Assembly (NCBI RefSeq): GCF_014191775.1
Contig: NZ_JACHXA010000001.1
Location: 248,001-312,000, forward strand
DNA length: 64,000 nucleotides
DNA from: Limibacillus halophilus
GTDB lineage: Bacteria; Pseudomonadota; Alphaproteobacteria; Kiloniellales; CECT-8803
Direction of reading: 5' to 3'
Shown piece by piece: positions 18,267-27,358 of this stretch. Position 1 is the stretch's first letter, and each line of letters begins with the position of its first letter. The notes under the pieces were generated by a model, which worked only from the letters and a program-made list of their open reading frames with translations, was not told where the DNA came from and did not search any database. Both the position numbers and the translations under genes were made by a program.

Positions 18267-18908
18267 CTAAGCCGCGGTTCCGGCGGCGGCTGGTACATCT
18301 GTAATGGCGACGTGGTTTGGCTGACGGGCAACTCGTTTCAGCCAGGCGCCAAGCGCCGGATAGACTGAAAGGTCGAACCCGCCCTCTTCGGCGACATGGC
18401 TGTAGGCATAAAGCGCGATATCTGCGATGCCGTATCTGTTCCCCACGAAGTAATCCGCGCCGGCTAGGTGCTTCTCCATTACCGCTAGGGCTTGGTAGCC
18501 CTTTTCCAAACGCTCGGGCAGCATCTTGCGCTGCAACTCGCTCATCTCCGGGAGATGACGCCAGAAGCGGGCAACGGCGATATTCGGCTCGTGGCTGTAT
18601 TGCTCGAAAAACATCCAGCGCAGCGTTTCATATTCTTCATCCGGCGTCGCCGGGCCGAATGACCGGCCGGCTGGATGGGCGCCTGCCAGATACCACAGGA
18701 TCGCGTTAGATTCTGAAAGAAAGCGGCCGTCGGGTGTTTCAAGGACCGGAATTTTGCCGAGCGGGTTCTTGGTCAAAAATGTCGGCTGCCGGGTCTCGCC
18801 CCTTAGGACATCCAGAGCGTGATACCGATAGTCGATGCGCAACTGCGCCAGCGCCAGACGCACCTTGTAACCGTTGCCTGAGATCGGGTCGTCGTAGAGA
18901 CGATACAT
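18267..18908 (-). CDS. Glutathione S-transferase family protein
   Basis: The N-terminal thioredoxin-like domain begins MYRLYDDPISGNGYKVRL and carries NPLGKIPVLE and the glutathione-binding ESNAILWYLA (about 65-74). The C-terminal helical domain has the N-capping segment YGIADIALYAY. The likely catalytic Ser is in PISGNGYK. The open frame extends to 19175, but the first 89 codons are a shadow of gltD; ATG 18908 gives the family length of 213 residues. It sits between gltD and gltB with gaps of 25 and 22 bp, so it is almost certainly co-transcribed with glutamate synthase. Confidence 0.92.
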   Translation of the reverse strand: MYRLYDDPISGNGYKVRLALAQLRIDYRYHALDVLRGETRQPTFLTKNPLGKIPVLETPDGRFLSESNAILWYLAGAHPAGRSFGPATPDEEYETLRWMFFEQYSHEPNIAVARFWRHLPEMSELQRKMLPERLEKGYQALAVMEKHLAGADYFVGNRYGIADIALYAYSHVAEEGGFDLSVYPALGAWLKRVARQPNHVAITDVPAAAGTAA

Positions 18909-18933
18909 TGCTATCCCATCCCTTCCTGGTTCC

Positions 18934-20376
18934 TCACGCCGCAACCACTTCGCGACGGCTGGCCTTCCGTTCCAGGAACTTTTGAATCTGTTCCGCCGCA
19001 TCACGCCCATCACGCACGGCCCAGACCACGAGCGATGCCCCGCGAAGAATATCGCCTGCGGCGAAAACGCCTTCCAGGCTCGTTTCGAAAGTCCTGAAAT
19101 CCGCCTTGAGCGTGCCCCATTTGGTGACCTGCAATTCGGGAACGTCAAACATCTTTGGGAGGTCCTCCGGGTCAAAACCCAACGCCTTGATCACGAGGTC
19201 CGCCTTGATCGTGAACTGTGACCCTTCAACAAGCTGCGGAGTCTGACGTCCGGTCGCGTCGGCCGCGCCCAACCGTACCTTCAGCGCCCGCACGGCGGAA
19301 ACTTCGCTCTCGCCCAGAAAGGCCTCGGGTGCCGACAGCCACTGGAAATCAATACCCTCATCCTCAGCATTGGCGACCTCGCGCTGCGATCCGGGCATGT
19401 TGGCCCGATCACGTCGGTAAAGACAGCTGACCGCTTCGGCGCCTTGACGCACGGCGGTACGCACGCAATCCATCGCCGTATCGCCACCGCCGATAACAAC
19501 AACCCGCTTGCCAGCAGCATTGAGGCTACCGTCATCAAAAGCCTGCACCGCGTCACCCAAACCCTTGCGGTTCGAGGCGATCAGGTAATCCAATGCCGGG
19601 ACGATATTGTCCAGACCAATACCTGGCGCCTTCATGTCCCGCGCCTTGTAAACACCAGTTGCTACCAAAATGGCGTCGTGTTTCTCGCGAAGCTCTTCGA
19701 ACGCGAGCGTCTCCCCGACAGCGCAATCTGTGTGATAGATCACCCCGGCATCGGCGATCAGCTTCGCGCGGCGGGCGACCACATCCTTTTCAAGTTTGAA
19801 GCTTGGAATGCCGTAGACCATCAACCCGCCGATGCGGTCGTAGCGATCATATACTTCTACTTTGTAACCCTGGCGTCGCAACTCCTCGGCAGCAGCCAGC
19901 CCGGCCGGTCCCGCACCGATGATTCCGACGGACTGCGGCTTTTCTGCCAATGGGCGGACTGGTTTGACCCAACCTTCTTCCCAAGCCGTATCGGTAATGT
20001 ACTTCTCGATTGATCCGATGGTGACCGTCCCGTGCCCAGCCTTTTCGATCACGCAATTTCCCTCGCACAAGCGGTCCTGGGGGCATATGCGGCCACAGAT
20101 TTCGGGAAAGTTGTTAGTCTGCTGACTAAGTTCGTAGGCTTCCTGAACCCGGCCTTCCGCCGTCAACTTCAACCAATCGGGAATGTTGTTGTGGAGCGGG
20201 CAATGAACCTGACAATAAGGTACACCGCACTGGGAACAGCGGGCAGCCTGCTCTGCCGCGGCGGCGGGCATGTAATCTTCATAGATTTCATCGAAATCCT
20301 GCCTGCGACTATCGGCCTCGCGCTTGTCGGGCATGGATTTTTCGAGATCAACGAAGCGCAGCATCTTGTTTGCCAT
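18934..20376 (-). CDS. gltD: Glutamate synthase [NADPH] small subunit
   Basis: The small subunit passes electrons from NADPH through FAD and two [4Fe-4S] clusters to GltB. Cysteine clusters CSQCGVPYCQVHC (about 42-54) and CGRICPQDRLCEGNC (about 94-108), the FAD motif GAGPAGLAAAEELRRQG and the NADPH motif VIGGGDTAMDCVRTA are all present in a 480-residue protein. GGGGAAGG lies before the ATG. It is the first gene of the minus-strand unit gltD-GST-gltB, the reverse of the commoner gltB-gltD order. Confidence 0.97.
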   Translation of the reverse strand: MANKMLRFVDLEKSMPDKREADSRRQDFDEIYEDYMPAAAAEQAARCSQCGVPYCQVHCPLHNNIPDWLKLTAEGRVQEAYELSQQTNNFPEICGRICPQDRLCEGNCVIEKAGHGTVTIGSIEKYITDTAWEEGWVKPVRPLAEKPQSVGIIGAGPAGLAAAEELRRQGYKVEVYDRYDRIGGLMVYGIPSFKLEKDVVARRAKLIADAGVIYHTDCAVGETLAFEELREKHDAILVATGVYKARDMKAPGIGLDNIVPALDYLIASNRKGLGDAVQAFDDGSLNAAGKRVVVIGGGDTAMDCVRTAVRQGAEAVSCLYRRDRANMPGSQREVANAEDEGIDFQWLSAPEAFLGESEVSAVRALKVRLGAADATGRQTPQLVEGSQFTIKADLVIKALGFDPEDLPKMFDVPELQVTKWGTLKADFRTFETSLEGVFAAGDILRGASLVVWAVRDGRDAAEQIQKFLERKASRREVVAA

Positions 20377-20814
20377 TCTTGGCCTTCCCCTTTTTGTCGG
20401 CGGTGGTCTACACGCTGTCGGCGCGTCAACGGAGCCATCACGAACTCTGCATCTGAGCCCTTTGCGAGCTTGAGTTCGCCGCCCTCGAGTTATCCGTAAC
20501 TTTGTGGCCTCAAATCAGGCGCTCTGCCTTTCTATAAGGGAAGAAAGTGGTCAAATCCAGGAGAAATCCCTTAATAGGTCATGATTGTTGACTAATTGTT
20601 GTTGGCCGCACCCCGTCATCATCGACTTCAGCGGGTCGACTGACGAAAATTTACCCTATTAGTCCCGCTTTGGTACTTTCTTCCGCCTAGCGAAGCCTTT
20701 GGAGGTGGTGTAATCGAATGACCGAATAGCGACTCGGAGCCCGATCCTGGGGACAGCAAGGGGGCTTCATCCGCGGTCTCGGTATATTTTTACAAGGAAG
20801 CGAAAGGTGATCTT
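20377..20814. other. 438-bp divergent intergenic region between gltD and uppP
   Basis: No gene is supported here. It must hold the gltD promoter (leftward) and the uppP promoter (rightward). GGAGGTG at about 20701 is followed by a three-codon frame (ATG ACC GAA TAG) near 20719; I treat this as chance. TATAGA occurs on the minus strand near 20533 without a well-spaced -35. The stretch is more AT-rich than its neighbours around 20520-20600. Confidence 0.5.
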
Positions 20815-21660
20815 TTGCCTATTCTGCATCTCCTGATCCTGGCGCTCGTTCAAGGAATCACAGAGTTTTTGCCAATATCGTCTTCAGGCCATTTAATCCT
20901 GGCCTGGGCCGTCTTCGATGCCGAAGGCCTTCCCGGACTGTCTCAGAGCGACGCACATCGCCTCGTCATCGACATAGCGGTCCACGTTGGCACCCTGGGT
21001 GCCGTTTGCCTTTACTTCTGGCGCGACCTATCGGGCGCGATAGCGGGGTTCTTCAAGCTGATTGCAGGGGGGCGCGGGCCGATGCCGCGTTTGGCGCTGG
21101 CGCTTATCATAGGCACCCTGCCGGTCGTGGTGGTCGGTTTCGTCGCCAAGGACCTCGTTGCCAATAGCCTACGGAGCATAGAGATCATCGCCTGGACGAC
21201 TTTCGGGTTCGGCCTGCTTTTGTACTTCGCCGACCGCATCGGTCTGACGGTCAGGCGGTTGGAGCACATCACCGTAGTGCAAGCCCTGATCATCGGACTC
21301 GCGCAGGTGTTGGCGCTGGTTCCCGGGACCAGCCGATCTGGAATCACGATGACCGCCGCACGATTTCTGGGCTACGAACGGCAAGAGGCAGCGCGCTTCT
21401 CCCTCTTGCTGTCCATCCCGACAATCTTGGGGGCCGGCACACTCGCAGGCCTGGATCTTGCCAAAGCCGAAGATGCGCAACTAACCGCCGATGCCTTGAT
21501 CGCCGCGGGCCTTTCTTTCGTTATGGCTCTCATTGCAATTGCGGCGATGATGGCTTGGCTGAAGCGCTTCAGCTTTACACCTTTTGTCTGGTATCGCCTT
21601 GGCCTCGCGGGCCTGTTGTTCTGGCTGGTCTATGGCAACAGCGGGCTATTGCCAGTGTAG
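20815..21660 (+). CDS. uppP: Undecaprenyl-diphosphate phosphatase
   Basis: An integral membrane BacA/UppP protein that recycles the lipid carrier for peptidoglycan and LPS O-antigen. GITEFLPISSSGHLIL (about 15-30) and PGTSRSGITMTAARFLG are the two conserved catalytic segments, with about eight hydrophobic helices in 281 residues. The start is TTG at 20815, chosen because AGGTGATC, a strong match to the 16S 3' end, lies 3 nt upstream and there is no better codon. It ends 15 bp from the convergent NDUFA9-like gene. Confidence 0.95.
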   Translation: MPILHLLILALVQGITEFLPISSSGHLILAWAVFDAEGLPGLSQSDAHRLVIDIAVHVGTLGAVCLYFWRDLSGAIAGFFKLIAGGRGPMPRLALALIIGTLPVVVVGFVAKDLVANSLRSIEIIAWTTFGFGLLLYFADRIGLTVRRLEHITVVQALIIGLAQVLALVPGTSRSGITMTAARFLGYERQEAARFSLLLSIPTILGAGTLAGLDLAKAEDAQLTADALIAAGLSFVMALIAIAAMMAWLKRFSFTPFVWYRLGLAGLLFWLVYGNSGLLPV

Positions 21661-21675
21661 TAGAGCACCGCCAGG

Positions 21676-22626
21676 CTAGGCGGCGTCGGCCGTCAGGCGA
21701 CCGCCTTTGCGGTAGCGCAAGAGATACTCGGGAACAATACCTTCTAGCGCCGTCGGCGTGATCCCTAGGTCCGTCAAACCTGCCGCACCTTCGCTGACAA
21801 CATTGTCGTGGTCGAGCAGCTTGACCTGATCCCGGGTCAGCAAGGGAGCGCCCGGAAGCCTCTCAAGCACGCTCGCCTTGAGCAGCGCCATGTTGCGCGG
21901 CAGGGTCACAAGACAACAACGCCGTCCTGTAACCTCCAGAATATAGGCCAACAGCTCCTTGAAGCTGTAGGTTTTCGGCCCCCCTAACTCGTAGAGATTT
22001 CCCCGCGCCGCCGGCAACGTCAGCGCCGTCACGACAGCATCTGCCACATCACAAACATAAACCGGCTGAAAGCGCGTTCTGCCGCCGCCGATTAAGGGTA
22101 GCGCCGGAGACAACCGCGCCATCACAGCGAAGCGGTTGAAAAAATCGTCCTCTGGGCCATAGACGATCGAGGGCCGTAGAATCGTCGCTTCAGGAAAGGC
22201 ATCCCGCACCGCCTGCTCGCCCGCCGCCTTGGTCCGGGCATAAGCGGAGGCCGATTGCGCATCAGCCCCTATCGCGGAAACATGGACGAAAGTGCCCACG
22301 CCCGCCGCCACCGCCGCGTCGGCAATGAGCTTTGCACCTTCAGCCTGCACGGCCGCAAAGGTTTGAGCACCTTGCTGATAGAGAATGCCTGTGAGGTTGA
22401 TGACGGCGTCGGCGCCCTCAACGGCGGCCTGCACGGCATTGCCATCTTGAAGAGGAGCCCGCATCGGGACGATCTGCCCAACATTTCCCAAAGGCTTCAG
22501 GAAATCGGCGCGACGCGGATTGCGTACGGCAACCCGGACAACCCAACCCTGGTCGGCCAAGCGCTCGACGACATAGCGGCCGATGAAGCCCGATCCGCCG
22601 AAGACCGTTACCTGCCGCGTGCCCAT
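21676..22626 (-). CDS. NDUFA9-like complex I-associated NAD(P)-binding epimerase-family protein
   Basis: An atypical short-chain dehydrogenase/epimerase with the Rossmann motif VFGGSGFIGRYVVERLA near the N-terminus, the YARTKAAGEQAV segment of the active-site region, and ILRPSIVYGPEDDFFNRF, which is typical of the NDUFA9 group. Relatives in mitochondria are accessory subunits of complex I; bacterial ones may act in quinone or lipid metabolism. ATG 22626 has GGGAG 7 nt upstream, so the 41 extra codons in the open frame are dropped. No nuo genes lie in this window. Confidence 0.88.
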   Translation of the reverse strand: MGTRQVTVFGGSGFIGRYVVERLADQGWVVRVAVRNPRRADFLKPLGNVGQIVPMRAPLQDGNAVQAAVEGADAVINLTGILYQQGAQTFAAVQAEGAKLIADAAVAAGVGTFVHVSAIGADAQSASAYARTKAAGEQAVRDAFPEATILRPSIVYGPEDDFFNRFAVMARLSPALPLIGGGRTRFQPVYVCDVADAVVTALTLPAARGNLYELGGPKTYSFKELLAYILEVTGRRCCLVTLPRNMALLKASVLERLPGAPLLTRDQVKLLDHDNVVSEGAAGLTDLGITPTALEGIVPEYLLRYRKGGRLTADAA

Positions 22627-22785
22627 TCCTGTACTCCCTGTCCAAACAGTGCCCGGATAACCCTTCGGTTCGCTGTCTCTGGCAAACCAATTCCGTGCGG
22701 TGGGTATACAACAGCCGTTCGGGTTAGGAAAAGGCCCTAGGCGCAGCAACCGGCGAGGCGGCGCGCTTATTTACCGAAACAAGGC

Positions 22786-22814
22786 TTGACAGAAGCGCCG
22801 CCCTTGAACATCTT
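22786..22814 (+). promoter_or_regulatory. Promoter of tRNA-Leu
   Basis: A consensus -35 TTGACA (22786-22791), a 17-nt spacer and CATCTT (22809-22814) place the transcription start about 8-10 nt before the tRNA. The -10 is weak, as often in alphaproteobacteria. Confidence 0.6.
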
Positions 22815-22829
22815 CCTGCCTCGCTAGAT

Positions 22830-22916
22830 GCCCAGGTGGCGGAATTGGTAGACGCGCAGGTTTCAGGTACCTGTGGCCGAAAGGTCGTGGAAGTTCGAGT
22901 CTTCTCCTGGGCACCA
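22830..22916 (+). tRNA. tRNA-Leu (CAG)
   Basis: An 87-nt class II tRNA with the CCA end encoded. The acceptor stem is GCCCAGG (22830-22836) with CCTGGGC (22906-22912), discriminator A, then CCA. The anticodon arm is CAGGT-TTCAGGT-ACCTG, giving anticodon CAG for CUG codons. A variable arm (GGCCGAAAGGTCG region) and a T arm with GTTCGAGTC follow. Confidence 0.96.
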
Positions 22917-22932
22917 ATTACAAGAGTTCGTC

Positions 22933-22968
22933 ACGCCCCTTCAGGATAGCCCGATTGAGGGGCGTTTT
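22933..22968 (+). terminator. Intrinsic terminator after tRNA-Leu
   Basis: ACGCCCCT (22933-22940) pairs with AGGGGCGT (22958-22965) across a 17-nt loop and runs into TTTT. It lies 16 bp after the tRNA CCA. Confidence 0.75.
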
Positions 22969-23039
22969 CATTTCGCTATCTCGCTGCGAATGTTAGTCTC
23001 TTGACCTTGTTGGGGCTTTGTCGAGGGGAAAACCCGCCC

Positions 23040-23654
23040 ATGTCGGTCACTGTTCACAGCTTCGATATCCCGGAAGGGCTAGACTTCGGAAACAGCCTGG
23101 CGGTGGATACGGAAACCCTGGGCTTGAACCTCAATCGTGACAGACTGTGTGTCGTACAGTTGTCTTCGGGCGATGGGACAGCGCACCTTGTGCATTTTCC
23201 CGAGCCACGATACGACGCTCCGAATCTCAAAAAACTGCTGGGCGACCCCGGCGTAACCAAGATTTTCCACTTTGCGCGCTTTGATCTTGCCGTTCTGCGT
23301 CGCGACCTGGGGGTGACCTGCCGACCGGTCTACTGCACCAAAGTTGCCTCTAAGCTCGTGCGTACTTTCACGGACCGTCATGGCCTGCGCGATCTTTGCC
23401 GCGATATTCTTGGCGTGGAGATCTCCAAGCAACAGCAGTCATCTGACTGGGGCGCTGCCGAACTGAATGACGCCCAAGTCGCCTATGCGGCCTCTGACGT
23501 CCTGCATTTGCATGCCTTGCGGGAACACCTGGACGCGATGTTGCGGCGCGACGACCGCGCGGCGCTCGCGCAAGCCTGCTTCGATTTCCTCCCCTGGCGC
23601 GCTGAGCTTGATCTTGCCGGTTGGCCCGACGTGGATGTTTTTGCGCACGCTTGA
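23040..23654 (+). CDS. rnd: Ribonuclease D (3'-5' exonuclease domain only)
   Basis: A short, 204-residue RNase D-type DEDDy exonuclease. ExoI has VDTETLGL (Asp and Glu), ExoII has HFARFDLAVL, and ExoIII has YAASDVLHL (Tyr and Asp). HRDC domains found in E. coli RNase D are absent, as is usual for the alphaproteobacterial short form. It trims tRNA and other RNA 3' ends. The ATG at 23040 follows GAGGGG; the 13 upstream codons in frame are not needed. It lies directly after the tRNA-Leu terminator. Confidence 0.9.
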   Translation: MSVTVHSFDIPEGLDFGNSLAVDTETLGLNLNRDRLCVVQLSSGDGTAHLVHFPEPRYDAPNLKKLLGDPGVTKIFHFARFDLAVLRRDLGVTCRPVYCTKVASKLVRTFTDRHGLRDLCRDILGVEISKQQQSSDWGAAELNDAQVAYAASDVLHLHALREHLDAMLRRDDRAALAQACFDFLPWRAELDLAGWPDVDVFAHA

Positions 23655-23814
23655 ACGGCATTGGATTACCGAGAAACCGACTTCACGACCCCTCGTTTTT
23701 GCAATCAAGCATTGGAATCTACGGCCAACGGCCTAAATCTCGCCTAGTCGCCGTGCTTGGAGTAAGCTGGCGCCAGAACTGCGCAACGGGCAACGTGGCG
23801 TCACGGACATCCGA

Positions 23815-24849
23815 ATGCGCAAAAACAATATGACGAACGGAACCAACATGAACAGTGAGCCGCACAATCAAGCGGACAACGGTGATACGGCCGCACGCGA
23901 GGGCGATCTGGAAGTAGCCCGCCGCGTGTTACACACGGAATGCGACGGACTGCGCGCCCTTGCCGATTCCCTGGATAGTCATTTTTCGGACGCCGTGGAT
24001 CTTCTGCATAAACTGAGCGGTCGCCTGGTGGTGACCGGCATGGGTAAGAGCGGCCATATCGGACGCAAGATTGCCGCCACCCTGGCCTCCACGGGGACAC
24101 CGGCGCTGTTTGTACACCCCGGCGAAGCCAGCCACGGCGATCTTGGCATGATAACCCAGGGTGACGCGGTCCTGGCGCTGTCCAATTCGGGCAACACGGC
24201 GGAGCTCACTGACATTATCGCCTTTACGCGACGGTTCGGCATTCCATTAATCGGCATGACCGCGCGCGCCGATTCCCAGCTTGCCGAACAGTCGGATACC
24301 TGTTTGCTGCTTCCCAAGACAGCCGAAGCCTGCCCGATGGGATTGGCGCCGACGACATCGACAACCTTGATGCTGGCGCTGGGCGATGCCTTGGCGGTCG
24401 CGCTACTTGACCGACGGGGTTTCTCAGCGGATGACTTCCATGTTCTGCATCCGGGCGGAAGCCTGGGCCGTAAGTTGGTGCGTGTCGTCGACATCATGCA
24501 TGGTCCCGAAGAGTTGCCGCTTTGCAACCGCGACACCCCCATGAGCGAGGCGATCGTGACCATGACCACGAAGACTTTTGGCTGTATCGGCGTCGTCGAC
24601 GATGCCGGGCGTCTCACAGGTATCATTACCGACGGCGACCTGCGCCGCCATATGGGCGATGCGCTGTTATCGCAAGCTGCCGGTGCGGTGATGACAGCCG
24701 CACCCAAGACCATCCGCAAGGAGGCGCTAGCCGCAGAGGCGCTGGGCGTGATGAATCGCGGATTGATTACCAGCCTGTTCGTGGTGGGCGACGATCGTCC
24801 CATCGGTATCGTGCGCATGCATGACTGCTTGCGCGCAGGCGTCGCCTGA
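23815..24849 (+). CDS. kdsD: Arabinose-5-phosphate isomerase (KdsD/KpsF)
   Basis: It converts ribulose-5-phosphate to arabinose-5-phosphate, the first step of KDO synthesis for LPS. An N-terminal SIS domain has TGMGKSGHIGRKIAATLAS and PGEASHGDLGMI (about 70-115), with the catalytic LHPGGSLGRKL further on. Two C-terminal CBS domains follow. ATG codons at 23815, 23830 and 23848 are all possible; none has a strong ribosome-binding site. It heads the run into the LPS-transport genes lptC, lptA and lptB. Confidence 0.95.
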   Translation: MRKNNMTNGTNMNSEPHNQADNGDTAAREGDLEVARRVLHTECDGLRALADSLDSHFSDAVDLLHKLSGRLVVTGMGKSGHIGRKIAATLASTGTPALFVHPGEASHGDLGMITQGDAVLALSNSGNTAELTDIIAFTRRFGIPLIGMTARADSQLAEQSDTCLLLPKTAEACPMGLAPTTSTTLMLALGDALAVALLDRRGFSADDFHVLHPGGSLGRKLVRVVDIMHGPEELPLCNRDTPMSEAIVTMTTKTFGCIGVVDDAGRLTGIITDGDLRRHMGDALLSQAAGAVMTAAPKTIRKEALAAEALGVMNRGLITSLFVVGDDRPIGIVRMHDCLRAGVA

Positions 24850-24874
24850 CAGCTAAGCCGCCACTCAAAGCCCG

Positions 24875-25594
24875 GTGGTTCATAGTAAGGAGCATCAGCG
24901 AGACTTGGCCGAAACCGCCAACAGAATTCCTGTTAATAGCCGGATTGGCGCGAACCAGTCGGACGCGCACTCGGCGCCGCGACGCCATGCGCCCGGCAAC
25001 CGTTACAGCTCTTTCGTCATCTTCATGAAGCTGGCCCTGCCGATCGTCGCCGTCGGCCTGGTTTTGCTCATTGTTGTCTGGCCACAGTTCTGGGATTCCG
25101 ATTCTCGCTTTACCCTTCCGTCGATAAGGATAACCGCGGACGATCTCAATAGCCGCCAGATGATCAATCCGCAGTACCAGGGCTTCGACAAGGAAAATCG
25201 ACCCTTCAGTGTCACCGCGGATTTGGCAACCCAGAAGCCGGATAACGACGAGGTTGTCGACCTCGACAATCCCAAAGCGGAGCTGATGCTTGAGAACGGC
25301 AAGTGGGTCACCATTGATGCGCAAAGCGGTGTCTACAACCAAAGCCGGCAAACCATGGATCTCAAAGGCCGGGTAAATCTCAACCACGAAGACGATTTCG
25401 TCATGACGACCGAGGAGGTGTCGGTTGGGATCAAAGCTGGTACAGCTTTTAGTAACTCGCCCGTGGAAGGCCATGGCCCGGATGGTAACTTGACGGGAGA
25501 GGGGTTTAGACTGCTGGATGAGGGCGCGCGCATTTTCCTGCTGGGGAAGAGCCGTGTGATTCTCTATGACACGGGGGAGAGCGAGAAAAAATGA
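24875..25594 (+). CDS. lptC: LPS export system periplasmic protein LptC
   Basis: A single N-terminal membrane helix (MKLALPIVAVGLVLLIVVWP, about 51-70) is followed by a periplasmic jellyroll with the LptC pattern NPQYQGFDKENRPFSVTAD. It bridges the LptBFG transporter to LptA. The start is uncertain: GTG 24875 has no ribosome-binding site, and TTG 24905 has AAGGAG 12 nt upstream. The stop overlaps the lptA start (ATGA), so the pair is coupled. Confidence 0.9.
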   Translation: MVHSKEHQRDLAETANRIPVNSRIGANQSDAHSAPRRHAPGNRYSSFVIFMKLALPIVAVGLVLLIVVWPQFWDSDSRFTLPSIRITADDLNSRQMINPQYQGFDKENRPFSVTADLATQKPDNDEVVDLDNPKAELMLENGKWVTIDAQSGVYNQSRQTMDLKGRVNLNHEDDFVMTTEEVSVGIKAGTAFSNSPVEGHGPDGNLTGEGFRLLDEGARIFLLGKSRVILYDTGESEKK

Positions 25595-26436
25595 CTGGCC
25601 CACTTCGGACTGCCTGGGGACTTTTGATAGGCCTGTTGCTCCTGACAGCCGGCGATGCCGTTGCACAGAGCTTTGGGCTGGGCGGCCAGAGCGGCCCTCT
25701 GGAAATCACCGCCGATCAAGGCATTGAGTGGAATCGCGACCAAAAGCAGTATATCGCCCGCGGCAACGCGCGCGCGGCGCAAGGCAGCACCGAGGTTCGA
25801 GCCGACGAACTGATCGCCTACTATCAAGCGAGCGATGATAAAACGGTTCAGGTCGCGAGCCAGATCTATCGTATCGAGGCGCGCGGCAACGTGCGTATTA
25901 CGACGGACCGCGAACAGGTCAAGGGCGACAGAGCCGTCTACGACCTAAAGAAGGACAGCATCATCATATCCGGGTCGGACGTTTCCCTGAAAACAGAGAG
26001 CGAGTTGATCACGGCCACGAAGAGCCTGGAATACGACGAGGCAAACAAAATTGCCGTTGCTCGTGGCGACGCAACAGTGGTGAGGGGAGATCAGCGGGTC
26101 GCCGCGGACCTGTTACGGGCTTTCCTGGTCGAAGCCAGCGAGCATGGCAAGGAAGGCAAGGATCTGGTGATCGACCGTGTAGAGGCAGAGGGCGACGTCA
26201 GAGTCTCTACACCGAAGGATTTCGCGCGCGGCGATAGCGGCGTATATTACGCGCGCAATGAGCTTGCCACACTCGAGGGGAATGTTCGGATTACCAGCGA
26301 CGGCAACCAGTTGAACGGGGGCTTCGCCGAGGTCAATCTGGCAACCGGGGTAAGCAAACTCAAAGGCTCGGCCAGTGGCTCCGGCCAGGTTCGGGGTCTG
26401 TTGATTCCGGGTTCCGCCCCCAGCGGGACTCAGTAA
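25591..26436 (+). CDS. lptA: LPS transport periplasmic protein LptA (OstA-like)
   Basis: A signal peptide (LLIGLLLLTAGDAVAQ) is followed by repeated beta-jellyroll strands of the OstA family, for example LEITADQGIEWNRDQKQYIA and GNARAAQGSTEVRADELIAYY. LptA forms the periplasmic bridge that carries LPS to the outer membrane. At 281 residues it is longer than E. coli LptA (185), the extra length being further OstA strands. It overlaps lptC by 4 bp and precedes lptB by 92 bp. Confidence 0.92.
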   Translation: MTGPLRTAWGLLIGLLLLTAGDAVAQSFGLGGQSGPLEITADQGIEWNRDQKQYIARGNARAAQGSTEVRADELIAYYQASDDKTVQVASQIYRIEARGNVRITTDREQVKGDRAVYDLKKDSIIISGSDVSLKTESELITATKSLEYDEANKIAVARGDATVVRGDQRVAADLLRAFLVEASEHGKEGKDLVIDRVEAEGDVRVSTPKDFARGDSGVYYARNELATLEGNVRITSDGNQLNGGFAEVNLATGVSKLKGSASGSGQVRGLLIPGSAPSGTQ

Positions 26437-26528
26437 ACTGAGCGCCGGCCGGGCACCCTGTGCTTGCCTGTGCCCTTGAGGTTATAAAATTGGCCCGGCG
26501 GGCCGGGTAAAAAAGAACGGGATAACGA

Positions 26529-27353
26529 ATGACGGACAGGCACGAGAGTCCCGCAGGCAAGGCCGGCAACGGCGCGGAGGCACCAGAAGCGCGCGCCGCA
26601 GAGATTGGATCGCGGGTTGGATCGGAGGTCGGGTCCGGCCTCGAAGCCGTCAACATCGGAAAAAGCTACAAGAAACGCCCCGTTCTACGCGACGTTTCCG
26701 TTTCGCTGCGCCGCGGCGAGGCGGTTGGCCTGCTGGGCCCAAACGGCGCCGGCAAGACAACATGTTTTTACATCATCACCGGATTGATCACGGCGGACAG
26801 TGGCTGGGTGATGTTGGACGGCTTGGATATCAGCACCTTGCCGATGTATCGCCGCGCCCGGCTAGGCGTGGGCTACCTGCCTCAGGAGGCGTCTATTTTC
26901 CGTGGCCTGACGGTAGAGCAGAACATCCGGTCGGTGCTTGAAGTCGTCGAACCCAGCCGCGACCTTCGGGAGGCTAGGTTGGAGGAGTTGCTTGCCGAAT
27001 TCTCGATCACTCATTTGCGTCGGACCTCCGCGCTGGCCCTCTCGGGCGGTGAGCGACGCCGCGTTGAGATCGCTCGCGCGCTGGCGTCCAACCCGGAGTT
27101 CATTCTGCTCGACGAACCCCTTGCGGGCATCGACCCCATCGCGGTCAACGATATACGAGAGCTTGTGCTGCATCTCAAAGACCGCGGTATCGGCGTCCTG
27201 ATTACCGATCATAATGTCCGGGAAACACTCGGCACGGTCGACCGGGCCTACATCATCCACGAAGGGCAGGTCCTGATGGAAGGCGCGCCCGAGGAGATCG
27301 TGGCACACGAGGATGTGCGACGCGTCTACCTGGGTGACCGCTTCAGCCTCTGA
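26529..27353 (+). CDS. lptB: LPS export ABC transporter ATP-binding protein LptB
   Basis: The ATPase of the LptBFG exporter. Walker [10 protein letters not shown], the Q-loop in [18 protein letters not shown], signature LSGGERRR, Walker [10 protein letters not shown] and the switch His in ITDHNVRET are complete. The first 38 or so residues (Gly, Ala and Glu-rich with repeated GS/EV) extend beyond E. coli LptB. The core would begin near [14 protein letters not shown], but no start codon with a good ribosome-binding site is nearer. It is followed after 5 bp by rpoN. Confidence 0.95.
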   Translation: MTDRHESPAGKAGNGAEAPEARAAEIGSRVGSEVGSGLEAVNIGKSYKKRPVLRDVSVSLRRGEAVGLLGPNGAGKTTCFYIITGLITADSGWVMLDGLDISTLPMYRRARLGVGYLPQEASIFRGLTVEQNIRSVLEVVEPSRDLREARLEELLAEFSITHLRRTSALALSGGERRRVEIARALASNPEFILLDEPLAGIDPIAVNDIRELVLHLKDRGIGVLITDHNVRETLGTVDRAYIIHEGQVLMEGAPEEIVAHEDVRRVYLGDRFSL

Positions 27354-27358
27354 CCGGA

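Noticed and set aside
18267-19175. A GST with a 90-residue N-terminal extension
   Set aside because: The extra part is an out-of-frame reading of the end of gltD; ATG 18908 gives a normal GST.
20701-20730. A Shine-Dalgarno-like GGAGGTG and a three-codon leader peptide before uppP
   Set aside because: Three codons with no attenuator-like hairpins around them; easily due to chance.
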